Part shown: one piece after another, positions 41,020 to 49,560 of the stretch
Position numbering within the stretch: position 1 is the first letter of the stretch
How the letters are laid out: each line of letters opens with the position of its first letter
Origin: Acinetobacter sp. ANC 3929
Lineage (GTDB): Bacteria > Pseudomonadota > Gammaproteobacteria > Pseudomonadales > Moraxellaceae
Assembly (NCBI RefSeq): GCF_000369405.1
Contig: NZ_KB850000.1
Span: 372,001 to 436,000, forward strand
Length of the DNA: 64,000 nt
Direction: 5' to 3'
Notes under the pieces: generated by a model
What the model saw: the letters and a program-made list of their open reading frames with translations, nothing else
What the model was told of the DNA's origin: nothing
Database searches by the model: none
Translations under genes and position numbers: made by a program

Positions 41020-41409
41020 TTAAACATTAACCTGATAATTGAGTTGTAAGTCATCTGCATTTTGTCCGCGAATCCCCCAATTACATTTAGGTGTTTCAAA
41101 AATAGTAATTTCAATATCTTGTACTGAAATTCCACATTGCTGTTCAATATAATTGAAAATGCTTTGAATCAAACGCTTTTTTGCCTCGGTGGTTCTACCC
41201 TCAAACATTGAAATTTCTATAATTAGATAATGCTGACTTCGATCATTCGGATAGCTAAAGTCTTCTTTAGCCAAAGAAATAAAACGCTGAAATTTCTTTT
41301 CAATGGGGTAGTTCAAACTTTCAACCAAAGCCTGATGGATGGCATGAGAAAGTTGAACCCTAAACTGCTCGATGGTAGTTTGTAAGGCGTAAATTTTGAT
41401 TTGTGACAT
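41020..41409 (-). CDS. Tautomerase-superfamily protein lacking Pro1
   Basis: 129 residues with the doubled beta-alpha-beta tautomerase pattern (SQIKIYALQTTIEQF, RSQHYLIIEISMFEGRTTEAKKRLIQSIFNYIEQQCGI, then DIEITIFETPKCNWGIRGQNADD), close to the YrdN-like subgroup. Residue 2 is Ser, so the N-terminal catalytic proline of 4-oxalocrotonate-type tautomerases is absent. Function unknown; it may be non-catalytic or use another residue. Alone, minus strand. Confidence 0.75.
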   Translation of the reverse strand: MSQIKIYALQTTIEQFRVQLSHAIHQALVESLNYPIEKKFQRFISLAKEDFSYPNDRSQHYLIIEISMFEGRTTEAKKRLIQSIFNYIEQQCGISVQDIEITIFETPKCNWGIRGQNADDLQLNYQVNV

Positions 41410-41596
41410 TGTTGATTTCTTCCTTCTTGAAATTTTAATTTTTTATATATGGACAAGTCTGACAGTATGCTGAACAAGAGCATAAAATCAACTACTTAGA
41501 ATAAAATGGATTCTGTTGGGTAAATAAGTAACAAGCATTGAGAATTATCCCCAAATTGACTAGCATAATGGCCAAATGTTTCCTCGGCGATTTGCT

Positions 41597-42061
41597 ATGT
41601 TTAATTCAAACTCTCCTGTAGCTGCAATCCTGTTATGCAGTGTGTTTTTATTGGCTGCTTGCGGAAACTCAAATAATGGGCCAAAAGAAAAGGTAGAAAT
41701 CAAACCTGCACCGAAACTCAATAATGATGCCACAACCTATGCCAATGCAGCATGGAAGTTGATCAATGACATTGATTCGATTGTTTATGATCAGCAAGTA
41801 GCTGAGATTGAAGAAAAAGTCAGAAAACCGTTACGTCAACTCAGTACCGATTGGCGTATCAATGTCAAAATGACCGATTCCGTGACGGAAGGGAAATATG
41901 CACTTTGCCGTAAAGCATTGACCAGTTTGGATACATGGGCACGTGATGTAAAAGACACTGCTAATGTCTCGACTCAAAAGCAGGCTGATTATGAGCGTGA
42001 TAAAGCTCAGTGTAAGGATGCAATTGATAATCCTGCTTTAGGAAATACCTCTCCTAAATAA
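41597..42061 (+). CDS. Small lipoprotein of unknown function
   Basis: About 154 residues from ATG 41597 with a lipobox (LLCSVFLLAACGN); ATG 41576 would add seven residues. The mature part is helical and charged (ATTYANAAWKLINDIDSIVYDQ, VRKPLRQLSTDWRINVKMTDSVTEGKYALCRKALTS) with two Cys. No domain recognised. Followed by a strong terminator. Confidence 0.65.
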   Translation: MFNSNSPVAAILLCSVFLLAACGNSNNGPKEKVEIKPAPKLNNDATTYANAAWKLINDIDSIVYDQQVAEIEEKVRKPLRQLSTDWRINVKMTDSVTEGKYALCRKALTSLDTWARDVKDTANVSTQKQADYERDKAQCKDAIDNPALGNTSPK

Positions 42062-42072
42062 CTCGATAGCAA

Positions 42073-42105
42073 TAAAAAAGCGAGATCATGAATCTCGCTT
42101 TTTTA
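42073..42105. terminator. Bidirectional terminator
   Basis: AAAAAGCGAGAT / ATCTCGCTTTTTT stem with a short CATGA-type loop and T-runs on both strands, between convergent small genes. Confidence 0.9.
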
Positions 42106-42125
42106 TGGTTAAAGTCATCAAACGC

Positions 42126-42398
42126 TTATGAGGTTTTGACCGTTTTGGTTGCTTCTGGTTTTGCTTTGCTTGCGTCGTGTTTGGCCGTATCCTTCATTTT
42201 TGTCATGTCATGTTTTGCAGTATCGGTTGTTTTGCTTGCTTCTTTTTTGGTTTTTACCACACTTGTTGCAACACATTTGCCGCCTTTATGATTTGGTCCT
42301 GTGCCACCTTGAATTTGAGTTCCTTTCGGGCAGGCAAATGCGCTAGCACTGAGTACTGTAAATAAACCTGCGGTTAGAATCGTTGCAATTTTTCTCAT
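42126..42398 (-). CDS. Small secreted Lys/Ala-rich protein
   Basis: About 90 residues from the Met at 42398. Sec signal (MRKIATILTAGLFTVLSASAFA), then CPKGTQIQGGTGPNHKGGKCVATS with two Cys likely to form a disulfide, then a low-complexity tail where TAKHDMTKMKD and TAKHDASKAKP repeat. The tail is PHA-granule or histone-like in composition. Function unknown. Convergent with the lipoprotein gene. Confidence 0.6.
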   Translation of the reverse strand: MRKIATILTAGLFTVLSASAFACPKGTQIQGGTGPNHKGGKCVATSVVKTKKEASKTTDTAKHDMTKMKDTAKHDASKAKPEATKTVKTS

Positions 42399-42602
42399 GA
42401 TTGTCATCTGCATCGGATAAGCGATAGTGCTTAGCTTTAATGTAGATGGATTGAAGTCAATAAAGCAGATTGATTTTGTGAAATATTTTAGAGCATGCGT
42501 AGCATTTTATAGTAAGAGTTTGTCTTTTAATTTATGTTTAAGCTTAGAAGCATATTGCAGAAATTGGATTGCTTAGCGATTTAAAATAAAAAGACACTAT
42601 GC

Positions 42603-43307
42603 TTATTCTTTGAGATGACCTACTGTTGCCAGCTTTCTGAGCAGATCAAGATCAATCACTTCAATTTTTTTAAATCCTAAATGAATGACTCCTTGTTGCT
42701 CGAACAGGTTCAGTTCCTGATTCACTGTTTGTCTTGATATGGTTAGCATATTGGCCAGTTGGTCTTGTGAGATTTGAATGCTAAAATCCTGAATAAACGA
42801 ACGATTGCCATAACCCTCTAAAATAAACAGTAAGCGTTGTGCCAGACGTTGACTAATGCTCTGCGTTTGAATCGCAATTTGCTCTAAAAATACATAGCGC
42901 AGTTTTTGACTGGTTAGCAAGGCAAAGTAGTACCAGTAATACGGATTTTGTAGCAAGAAATCGTTCAGTGGTTGCGCTGGTATTTGCAGAACCACACTTT
43001 TCTTCAATGCAATGGCATCATGTGAGCGGGGTTGCTGGTCGATGAGGGAAATTTCACCAAACCACATGATCGGCTCTGCAATAGCGGCAATCGCTTCATT
43101 GCCATTTACGTCGATATAACCCAGGCTGATGGAACCGTCCAAAACACCATAAACTCCGTCAAAAGTATCTTGAGCATTAAATACCGCGGCATTTTTTTCA
43201 ATGAAATGCTTTTTGCCATGCTCAATAATAAATTTTTGAAAGGGTTCTGCCAAATGACTAAACCAAGCGTTTTGTTGCAAATGTTTGATGTAAATTGGGT
43301 CTAGCAC
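42603..43307 (-). CDS. Crp/Fnr family transcriptional regulator
   Basis: 234 residues: cyclic-nucleotide-binding beta-roll (residues ~20-130, including IEKNAAVFNAQDTFDGVYGVLDGSISLGYI and MWFGEISLIDQQPRSHDAIA), dimer helix, and a winged HTH (ISQDQLANMLTISRQTVNQELNLFEQQGVIHLG). No N-terminal Cys cluster, so not an FNR iron-sulfur sensor. Effector unknown. A symmetric TTGTCA-N6-TGACAA site lies 30 bases upstream. Confidence 0.88.
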   Translation of the reverse strand: MLDPIYIKHLQQNAWFSHLAEPFQKFIIEHGKKHFIEKNAAVFNAQDTFDGVYGVLDGSISLGYIDVNGNEAIAAIAEPIMWFGEISLIDQQPRSHDAIALKKSVVLQIPAQPLNDFLLQNPYYWYYFALLTSQKLRYVFLEQIAIQTQSISQRLAQRLLFILEGYGNRSFIQDFSIQISQDQLANMLTISRQTVNQELNLFEQQGVIHLGFKKIEVIDLDLLRKLATVGHLKE

Positions 43308-43336
43308 AACATTTCCTTTGTTAAAAATAGATCCAT

Positions 43337-43354
43337 TTGTCAGCTACATGACAA
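43337..43354. promoter_or_regulatory. Candidate operator of the Crp/Fnr-family regulator
   Basis: Perfect palindrome TTGTCA-N6-TGACAA between the regulator and the divergent Mpo1-like gene, with the same spacing as the CRP site TGTGA-N6-TCACA but with the inner C/G swapped. Confidence 0.55.
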
Positions 43355-43413
43355 CTTCACATGTATATTTCTTATAGATTAACAGCATAAACGAATTATA
43401 TGAGGAATGATAA

Positions 43414-43947
43414 ATGACAAATTTGGAACGTCTACTCAGCCAGTATGCGGCTTATCACTTAGATCGAAGTAATATAGTGACCCATTTTGTGGGGATTCCG
43501 TTAATTGTTTTTTCCATTTTATGCTTAACTGCCCGTGCAGGTGTGGACATCTCAGGTGTCTCAATCACCTTAGCAGTGGCACTGATCGTTCTGAGTACAC
43601 TCTATTATATTTCTCTAGATAAACTATTCGGCATTCTGATGCTGATTTTATTTATCTTGGCTTATCCATTGGCTGTCAAAATTGCAGCTTTACCAATGTG
43701 GAGTTGGCTAGGCGCCAGTATCGGTATTTTTGTGGTGGGGTGGGTATTTCAATTTATCGGTCATTATTTTGAGAAGAAAAAGCCTGCCTTTGTTGATGAT
43801 TTGATTGGTTTGGCCATTGGACCATTATTTGTGCTGGCAGAGTTTGTTTTCTTGCTCGGATTCCGCAAGCCTTTACATGAGCGTATTTTAAAAGAAGCGC
43901 AAATGAAACGCGCTGCAATGGATATGAAGCCACAAACAGTGTCTTAA
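43414..43947 (+). CDS. Mpo1-like (DUF962) membrane protein
   Basis: 177 residues of the Mpo1/YGL010w family, whose yeast member is an iron(II) dioxygenase of 2-hydroxy fatty acids. Conserved signature YHLDRSNIVTHFVGIPL near residues 14-30 and FQFIGHYFEKKKPAF near 120 carry the family histidines; four or five hydrophobic segments. Enzyme activity in bacteria is an inference. AGGAAT before ATG. Divergent from the Crp/Fnr-family gene, with a shared operator candidate. Confidence 0.82.
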   Translation: MTNLERLLSQYAAYHLDRSNIVTHFVGIPLIVFSILCLTARAGVDISGVSITLAVALIVLSTLYYISLDKLFGILMLILFILAYPLAVKIAALPMWSWLGASIGIFVVGWVFQFIGHYFEKKKPAFVDDLIGLAIGPLFVLAEFVFLLGFRKPLHERILKEAQMKRAAMDMKPQTVS

Positions 43948-44312
43948 GTTAGTTTGATGTAAAAAACCGATATCAATACGGATCGACTTTTTTGATTTGG
44001 ATAAAAGAGCACGGATTGCTCGTGATATCGGAACTCTTTTGAAAACGATTGATTAATGTTGATCAATAAATATTTGAATCGTCTTGATGACTAATTTTGA
44101 ATGCTCTCGGGGAGGGAGTGTCCACACTGGGGGATAATGTACGTTTCAGTGTGGGTGTATCCAGCCAATCGTTTGGGTTGTTATAGACTACTATATGCAT
44201 CATGTTCGACATACATGATCAGCAATTTAGAGGATAATCTCTGTAAATCCGATTTTAACGACCAATTTCGGAACCCAATAGCTAGTGGTACACCAAGGAA
44301 AAGGCTTAAATA
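43948..44312. other. Intergenic stretch with nested inverted repeats
   Basis: 365 bases with no convincing gene. CCGATATCA (43967-43975) pairs with TGATATCGG (44023-44031) around the hairpin GAGCA-CGGAT-TGCTC (44007-44021). ATTGAT/ATCAAT and ACGATT/AATCGT nest between 44044 and 44081. CCACACTG / CAGTGTGG (about 44122 to 44155) forms a third strong hairpin. A short frame at 44101-44313 overlaps these and looks non-coding. Could be a structured RNA; see findings. Confidence 0.5.
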
Positions 44313-44347
44313 AAAAAAACCGCCAATAAGGTCATCATTGGCGGTTT
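44313..44347 (-). terminator. Terminator of ychF
   Basis: ACCGCCAAT / ATTGGCGGT stem with a nine-base loop and an eight-A run on the plus strand, giving a strong T-run for minus-strand transcription beyond ychF. Confidence 0.9.
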
Positions 44348-44365
44348 GGAAATCAGAAAACTGAT

Positions 44366-45457
44366 TTATACATTAAAACGGAAGTGTAATACATCGCCGT
44401 CTTGAACAACATAGGTTTTACCTTCTAAACGCCATTTACCTGCTTCTTTGGCACCATTTTCACCGTTGTATTGAATGAAGTCATCATATGCAACACATTC
44501 TGCACGGATAAAACCTTTCTCAAAGTCTGTGTGAATGACGCCAGCTGCTTGTGGCGCAGTTGCACCGACTTTAACGGTCCAAGCACGAACTTCTTGTACA
44601 CCTGCTGTGAAGTAAGTCTGCAACCCAAGTAAGCTATAACCTGCACGAATCACCACATTTAGACCAGGTTCTTCCATACCCATCGCTTCTAAGAATTCAG
44701 CGCGATCTTCATCTTCTAATAATGAAATCTCAGCTTCGATCTGGTTGCAAAGTGGAACGACAATGGCATTTTCTTCAGCAGCAAGTTTTTTTACTGCATC
44801 AAGATGTGGATTATTTTCAAAACCATCTTCTGCTACGTTCGCAATATACATGGTTGGTTTAAGCGTCATTAAACCGAAACCACGAACAGCTTTACGTTCA
44901 TCATCAGAAAGATCAGCTGCGCGTGCTGGCTTACCTTCATCAAGTAAAGGCTGGATTTTTTCTAAAACTGCTTTGGTTGCAAGTGCTTCTTTATCGCCAC
45001 CTTTTGCTGCCTTAGTCAAACGTAACAAAGCTTTTGCAACGGTATCGAGGTCAGCAAGTGCAAGTTCAGTATTGATGGTTGCGATGTCATCTAATGGGTC
45101 AATTTTACCATTTACATGAATCACGTTTTCATCTTCAAAACAACGAACAACGTGTGCAATTGCATCAGTTTCACGGATGTTAGCAAGGAATTGGTTTCCC
45201 AAACCTTCACCTTTTGATGCACCAGCAACCAAACCTGCGATATCAACAAATTCCATTGTGGTCGGGATAACACGTTGCGGTTTAACAATTGTTGTAAGTT
45301 TATCTAAGCGTGGGTCTGGAACAGGAACAATACCTGTATTGGGTTCAATGGTACAGAAAGGAAAGTTTTCAGCTGCAATCGCTGCCTTTGTTAATGCATT
45401 AAACAATGTAGATTTACCTACGTTTGGCAGACCAACAATACCGCAATTAAAACCCAT
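44366..45457 (-). CDS. ychF: Redox-regulated ATPase YchF
   Basis: OBG-like P-loop ATPase binding ribosomes and linked to peroxide responses. Walker [18 protein letters not shown] at the N-terminus, [17 protein letters not shown]3-like [27 protein letters not shown], and the C-terminal TGS domain ([42 protein letters not shown]). Start at the MGFNCGIVG Met, 363 aa; four residues upstream are non-homologous. Confidence 0.96.
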   Translation of the reverse strand: MGFNCGIVGLPNVGKSTLFNALTKAAIAAENFPFCTIEPNTGIVPVPDPRLDKLTTIVKPQRVIPTTMEFVDIAGLVAGASKGEGLGNQFLANIRETDAIAHVVRCFEDENVIHVNGKIDPLDDIATINTELALADLDTVAKALLRLTKAAKGGDKEALATKAVLEKIQPLLDEGKPARAADLSDDERKAVRGFGLMTLKPTMYIANVAEDGFENNPHLDAVKKLAAEENAIVVPLCNQIEAEISLLEDEDRAEFLEAMGMEEPGLNVVIRAGYSLLGLQTYFTAGVQEVRAWTVKVGATAPQAAGVIHTDFEKGFIRAECVAYDDFIQYNGENGAKEAGKWRLEGKTYVVQDGDVLHFRFNV

Positions 45458-45509
45458 GAAACCACTCACAAATGTGTTATTTAAAAATTGCTGCTGATTT
45501 TACATGAAA

Positions 45510-45533
45510 GCCATGACAAAGTCAGGTCATGGC
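45510..45533 (-). terminator. Hairpin downstream of metI
   Basis: Perfect stem GCCATGAC / GTCATGGC with an eight-base loop, followed on the minus strand by only a few Ts. Plausible weak terminator of the sulfur operon, between metI and ychF. Confidence 0.55.
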
Positions 45534-45556
45534 GAGTGCGGATTATCAATTCGACA

Positions 45557-46216
45557 TTAAACTTTGCGTTTATCAAGCTGTTTGGCAATATTATCGCCGG
45601 TACTTTGGACGAGCATGACCAAGACAATTAATACCAAAATGACGGCCAACATCACTTGCATATCAAAACGCTGATAGCCATAACGATAGGCAATATCACC
45701 AAGTCCACCTGCACCAATCGCACCTGCAATGGCAGAAGAACTGATCATGGTGACAATAGTCACAGTAAAGCCTGCAATAATTCCTGGCAAAGCTTCAGGA
45801 AGTAACACATGCCAAAGAATTTGTTTACGATTACAGCCCATCGCTTGTGCAGCTTCAATCAACCCTTGGTCGACTTCACGCAGACTGACCTCAGCAATAC
45901 GGGCGAAGAACGGAATCGCGGCAATGGTTAAGGGCACAATTGCAGCCAACACCCCATAGCTGGTGCCGACGATCCATCGGGTAAATGGAATCAATGCCAC
46001 CATTAAAATCAGGAAGGGGACAGAACGGGTAATGTTAATGACCCAGCCTAATGACTGATTGATTTTCTTTGAAGGATAAATTCCAAAATCAGCAGTACTG
46101 ACTAGAATCAACGCAATTGGTAAACCAATCAAAAAGGCAAAGATGGCTGAAACACCCACCATGACTAAAGTATCGATTGTTCCTGTCAGTAGTAAATCAA
46201 TGAGCTGATTGTGCAT
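45557..46216 (-). CDS. metI: Methionine ABC transporter permease
   Basis: 219-residue MetI-type permease with five hydrophobic segments and the EAA-like loop LREVDQGLIEAAQAMGCNRKQILWHVLLPEALPGIIAG that docks MetN. Partner of metN, whose 3' end overlaps its start by about 20 bases. Last gene of the six-gene minus-strand operon. The assignment to methionine follows the family; the operon's monooxygenases suggest an organosulfur ligand. Confidence 0.92.
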   Translation of the reverse strand: MHNQLIDLLLTGTIDTLVMVGVSAIFAFLIGLPIALILVSTADFGIYPSKKINQSLGWVINITRSVPFLILMVALIPFTRWIVGTSYGVLAAIVPLTIAAIPFFARIAEVSLREVDQGLIEAAQAMGCNRKQILWHVLLPEALPGIIAGFTVTIVTMISSSAIAGAIGAGGLGDIAYRYGYQRFDMQVMLAVILVLIVLVMLVQSTGDNIAKQLDKRKV

Positions 46217-47273
46217 AACCGATCACCTCAAGTTGTGTAATTGCATGATGTTTTTCAAATTGTGCGTCATTTAAGTCAAATTCTAGATTGCGATTACCAA
46301 TGACCAGCGAGCCAATTGTTCGTTGTTGAATAGTATCCACTTGACTGTAATAGACTTGAATTGAGCTATTAAAACCACTCAGCAAGTCGTATAAATCAGG
46401 AACCGATTTCGATTCACTTGCGTATTTCAATTTTAAAATCTGATGGGTAGTGTTGTTCTGATCAACGGTTTGGCTCAGTTCAAAGGGTAAATTCACTTTT
46501 TCAAGATTGAGTAATTCTTGCGTGATTTGTTGTTGTGGATCGGAAAATACCGACCAAACTTGCCCAAATTCGATGATTTCACCATGATCAATCACCACGA
46601 CTTGATCGCAAATCTCCTGTATGACCTGCATTTCATGTGTGATCAAGACAATAGTTAAACCCAAGTCTTGGTTGATCTGTTTTAATAAGGACAGAATATT
46701 GGCAGTACTCTCAGGATCAAGTGCCGATGTTGCTTCATCACAAAGCAGGATTTCAGGCTCAGAAACCAAAGCACGGGCGATACCGACACGTTGTTTCTGT
46801 CCACCAGACAGTTGAGATGGGTAATCATTTCGCTTTGCTTCTAATCCAACTAGCTTCAGTACATCATTAACCCGTTGTTCAATCTCTGTCTTTTCATAGC
46901 CTGCAATACGTAGCGGTAAAGCCACGTTTTCCCACACAGTTTTGGCGGACATTAAATTGAAATGCTGAAAAATCATGCCAATTTTTTGCCGAGTTTTGAT
47001 CAACTCGGCATGACTCAAATCAGCAATATTTTGTTGATGAATTAAAATACTGCCTGTATCAATTGACTCTAATCCATTTAAAGTGCGGAGCAAGGAAGAT
47101 TTACCTGCACCGCTTTTTCCAATAATCCCAACAATCTGTGCTTTGGGAATATCGAGGTCAATGTCTTTTAAGGCGTGTAAGCGTTGGCCCTGTACGTCAT
47201 AAAATTTATTTAGACCGCGTATTTTCAGATGTGGAACTGAAAAATCAACTTGTGAACCAAAACTCACCATCAT
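46197..47273 (-). CDS. metN: Methionine-type ABC transporter ATP-binding protein
   Basis: ATPase with Walker A GKSGAGKSSLLR, Q-loop FQHFNLMSAKTVWENV, signature LSGGQKQRVGIARAL, Walker B ILLCDEATSALDP. The C-terminal ~100 residues are the NIL regulatory domain that senses methionine in MetN. ATG 47273 follows GGAG; six residues upstream are not expected. Overlaps metI by 20 bases. Confidence 0.93.
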   Translation of the reverse strand: MMVSFGSQVDFSVPHLKIRGLNKFYDVQGQRLHALKDIDLDIPKAQIVGIIGKSGAGKSSLLRTLNGLESIDTGSILIHQQNIADLSHAELIKTRQKIGMIFQHFNLMSAKTVWENVALPLRIAGYEKTEIEQRVNDVLKLVGLEAKRNDYPSQLSGGQKQRVGIARALVSEPEILLCDEATSALDPESTANILSLLKQINQDLGLTIVLITHEMQVIQEICDQVVVIDHGEIIEFGQVWSVFSDPQQQITQELLNLEKVNLPFELSQTVDQNNTTHQILKLKYASESKSVPDLYDLLSGFNSSIQVYYSQVDTIQQRTIGSLVIGNRNLEFDLNDAQFEKHHAITQLEVIGYAQSAH

Positions 47274-47281
47274 TGTTCTCC

Positions 47282-48112
47282 TTATTTCCAACCTGGGAAC
47301 CAGAGCGTTGGGCCGAAATCGCTATCTAAGGCAGCTTTAACTTTTGATGAGTTTTGATAAATCTCGACAAATTTCTGTAGTTTGTTGTCCTTATCCTGAT
47401 AGTCATCACGCACCACAAATAAAATGGCATAACGTTTGTTGGTATTGTCATCAAACAATAAGGCACTTTCAGGATCAGCTGTTTTTGCCAAGCGTAAGTA
47501 ATGCGGATAACCAAACGCTAAATCAACATCATCAATCGCACGTGCAGTTTGAGGACCTTCAACTTCGGTAAATTTCAGATTTTTCGGATTTGCGGTAATG
47601 TCTTTCAGTGCAGAAAGATGATTATTGCTGTCTTTAAGTTCAATCAGCTTCGCTTGTTGTAAAAGCAGTAGTGCACGACCTTGATTCACGGGATCATTGG
47701 GAATGGCAACAGTTGCACCATTTGGGAGCTCATCAAAGCTTTTATATTTTTTGGAATACAGTCCTACATGCGAAGCCGCACCTGCAGCAAAGGATTTTAA
47801 TTTATAACCAGTTTCCTTAATCGCATTATCCAAGAAGGGTTGATGCTGGAAAAAGTTCGCATCAATGTCACCATGATTTAAGGTAATGTTAGGCGTATTC
47901 CAATCGGAAAATTCCACCAATTTCACATTTAAACCTTGTTGTTTCGCTTCATCCGCAGCGACTTGTAAAGGATGTGCAAACGAAGGGCTAATACCAATCA
48001 CTAGTTCACTACTGTTACTGTGTCTTTGTTTATTCCAAATGAATAGCGCGATAATTGCGATAACAACGACAAGGCCAATACCCAACCATTTTTTTGAGGC
48101 AGTTTGAGCCAT
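47282..48112 (-). CDS. metQ: MetQ/NlpA-family substrate-binding protein
   Basis: 276 residues with an N-terminal hydrophobic anchor (KWLGIGLVVVIAIIALFIW) rather than the usual NlpA lipobox Cys. Binding-protein motifs: ELVIGISPSFAHPLQ, GDIDANFFQHQPFLDN, AIPNDPVNQGRALLLL, EGPQTARAIDDVDLAFGYPHYL. Nine bases before metN. Ligand likely methionine or another organosulfur compound from neighbouring monooxygenase genes. Confidence 0.9.
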   Translation of the reverse strand: MAQTASKKWLGIGLVVVIAIIALFIWNKQRHSNSSELVIGISPSFAHPLQVAADEAKQQGLNVKLVEFSDWNTPNITLNHGDIDANFFQHQPFLDNAIKETGYKLKSFAAGAASHVGLYSKKYKSFDELPNGATVAIPNDPVNQGRALLLLQQAKLIELKDSNNHLSALKDITANPKNLKFTEVEGPQTARAIDDVDLAFGYPHYLRLAKTADPESALLFDDNTNKRYAILFVVRDDYQDKDNKLQKFVEIYQNSSKVKAALDSDFGPTLWFPGWK

Positions 48113-48147
48113 TTATTTCTCCAATTCTATTCTTAAACGTTTAAGTG

Positions 48148-49560
48148 CTAGGCACTAATTTCTTCAATTGTTTTTAGATCTTGTGCGTTGTTCTGCGATC
48201 TCCATCGGAACTGATCGGCAGGATGGCTGGCAGCTAAATGGTCACCTTGAGCAAACAGTTTGTTGCGTAGTGAACCTGTTGCGTATTCGGTTTTATAGCG
48301 TCCACGTTGTTGTAATTCTGGAATCACCAGGCGAATAAAATCATGATGTGATTCAGGCGCAACGGTACGCGTTAGGTTAAAACCATCAATGCCTGTCTGA
48401 TCAAGCAGTTCAATGAGATACTCAGCAACTTCAGCACCACTCCCTACAATCAGCGGATAACGTCCACCGAGAACATGCTGTGCTTTCAGGTCATTTTTAC
48501 TGATGCGTTGTTCTTTAAACTTTTCATTGACGGAAGCAATGCTGTTGCTTTTTTGATAGGGAATCGCTTCATCATCAGTAAACTTGGCAAGGTCAATACC
48601 AACTGAACTGGCATAATGGGCTAAACCTGCTTCAGGGCTAGCATATTGGCGATATTCAGCCAGTTTTTGCTGTGCGAGTTCGTGAGTTTCGGCCACAACA
48701 ACGGTAATCCCGACAAAGATCTTAATGTCATGCGCATCACGACCTTGCTGTGTTGCTTGCTGTCGTATCTTATTGACTTGCTGACGAATTTTTTCAGGTT
48801 GATCACCACCAATAAAAATACATTCTGCATGACGGGTAGCGAACTGTAATCCTTTCGGCGAAGCACCGGCCTGAAATAAGGTTGGTGTGCGTTGTACCGA
48901 GGGCGCTACCTGAAACACACCTTGGCTTTGGTAATATTGGCCTTGATGATGAATCGAGTGGACTTTGTGTGGATCAGTGAAAATACGTTGTTGCTTGTCT
49001 TTCTTCAAAGCATCATTTTCCCAAGAACCTTCCCAATATTTATAGCAAAGCTGTAGGAACTCCTCGGCTTGATCATAACGCGCATCATGATCTTTTAAGC
49101 CTTTTTGCCCAATCAGCCGTTCGGCACTGTCCAGATAACCTGTGACAATATTCCATCCGAGACGACCTTGGGTTAAATGATCAAGACTGGCAAAACGGCG
49201 TGCAAATTGATAGGGTTGTTCATAGCTGAGATTGACGGTCACGCCAAAGCTTAAATTCTGTGTCACCAAAGCCATGGCCGAAATTAAGGTGGAAGGATCA
49301 TGACTGGGCAACTGGATCGACTCTTTTAAGGTCAGATCGATCCCATTTTGATAGACATCATAAACCCCCGTAATATCCGCGAGAAATAAACCATCAAACA
49401 AACCTTGTTCTAAGGTTTGTGCCAATTCAGTCCAATAACTCAATTCATTAAAGCGATGTGATTGATCCCGAGGATGCGTCCATAAGCCATGATTGATATG
49501 ACCGACACAGTTCATATCAAAGGCATTTAATAAGATTCTTTTAGCAGTCGTTTGGCTCAT
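48148..49560 (-). CDS. DmoA-like flavin-dependent monooxygenase (NtaA/SnaA/DszA family)
   Basis: 470-residue luciferase-like FMNH2-dependent oxygenase. Closely follows the pattern of dimethylsulfide monooxygenase DmoA: ILLNAFDMNCVGHINHGLW, ISAMALVTQNLSFGVTVNLSYEQPYQFARRFASLDHLTQGR, WEGSWENDALKKDK, PSVQRTPTLFQAGASPKGLQFA. Substrate probably a sulfide or sulfone, to be freed as sulfite or methanethiol. Adjacent to two SfnB-like genes (overlap of one base with the second) and MetNIQ. A flavin reductase is not seen here. Confidence 0.9.
   Translation of the reverse strand: MSQTTAKRILLNAFDMNCVGHINHGLWTHPRDQSHRFNELSYWTELAQTLEQGLFDGLFLADITGVYDVYQNGIDLTLKESIQLPSHDPSTLISAMALVTQNLSFGVTVNLSYEQPYQFARRFASLDHLTQGRLGWNIVTGYLDSAERLIGQKGLKDHDARYDQAEEFLQLCYKYWEGSWENDALKKDKQQRIFTDPHKVHSIHHQGQYYQSQGVFQVAPSVQRTPTLFQAGASPKGLQFATRHAECIFIGGDQPEKIRQQVNKIRQQATQQGRDAHDIKIFVGITVVVAETHELAQQKLAEYRQYASPEAGLAHYASSVGIDLAKFTDDEAIPYQKSNSIASVNEKFKEQRISKNDLKAQHVLGGRYPLIVGSGAEVAEYLIELLDQTGIDGFNLTRTVAPESHHDFIRLVIPELQQRGRYKTEYATGSLRNKLFAQGDHLAASHPADQFRWRSQNNAQDLKTIEEISA

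Noticed and set aside
44101..44313. 70-codon open frame
   Set aside because: Composition is unlike genes here (Cys, Tyr and Trp scattered), it runs through a strong hairpin and ends at the ychF terminator.
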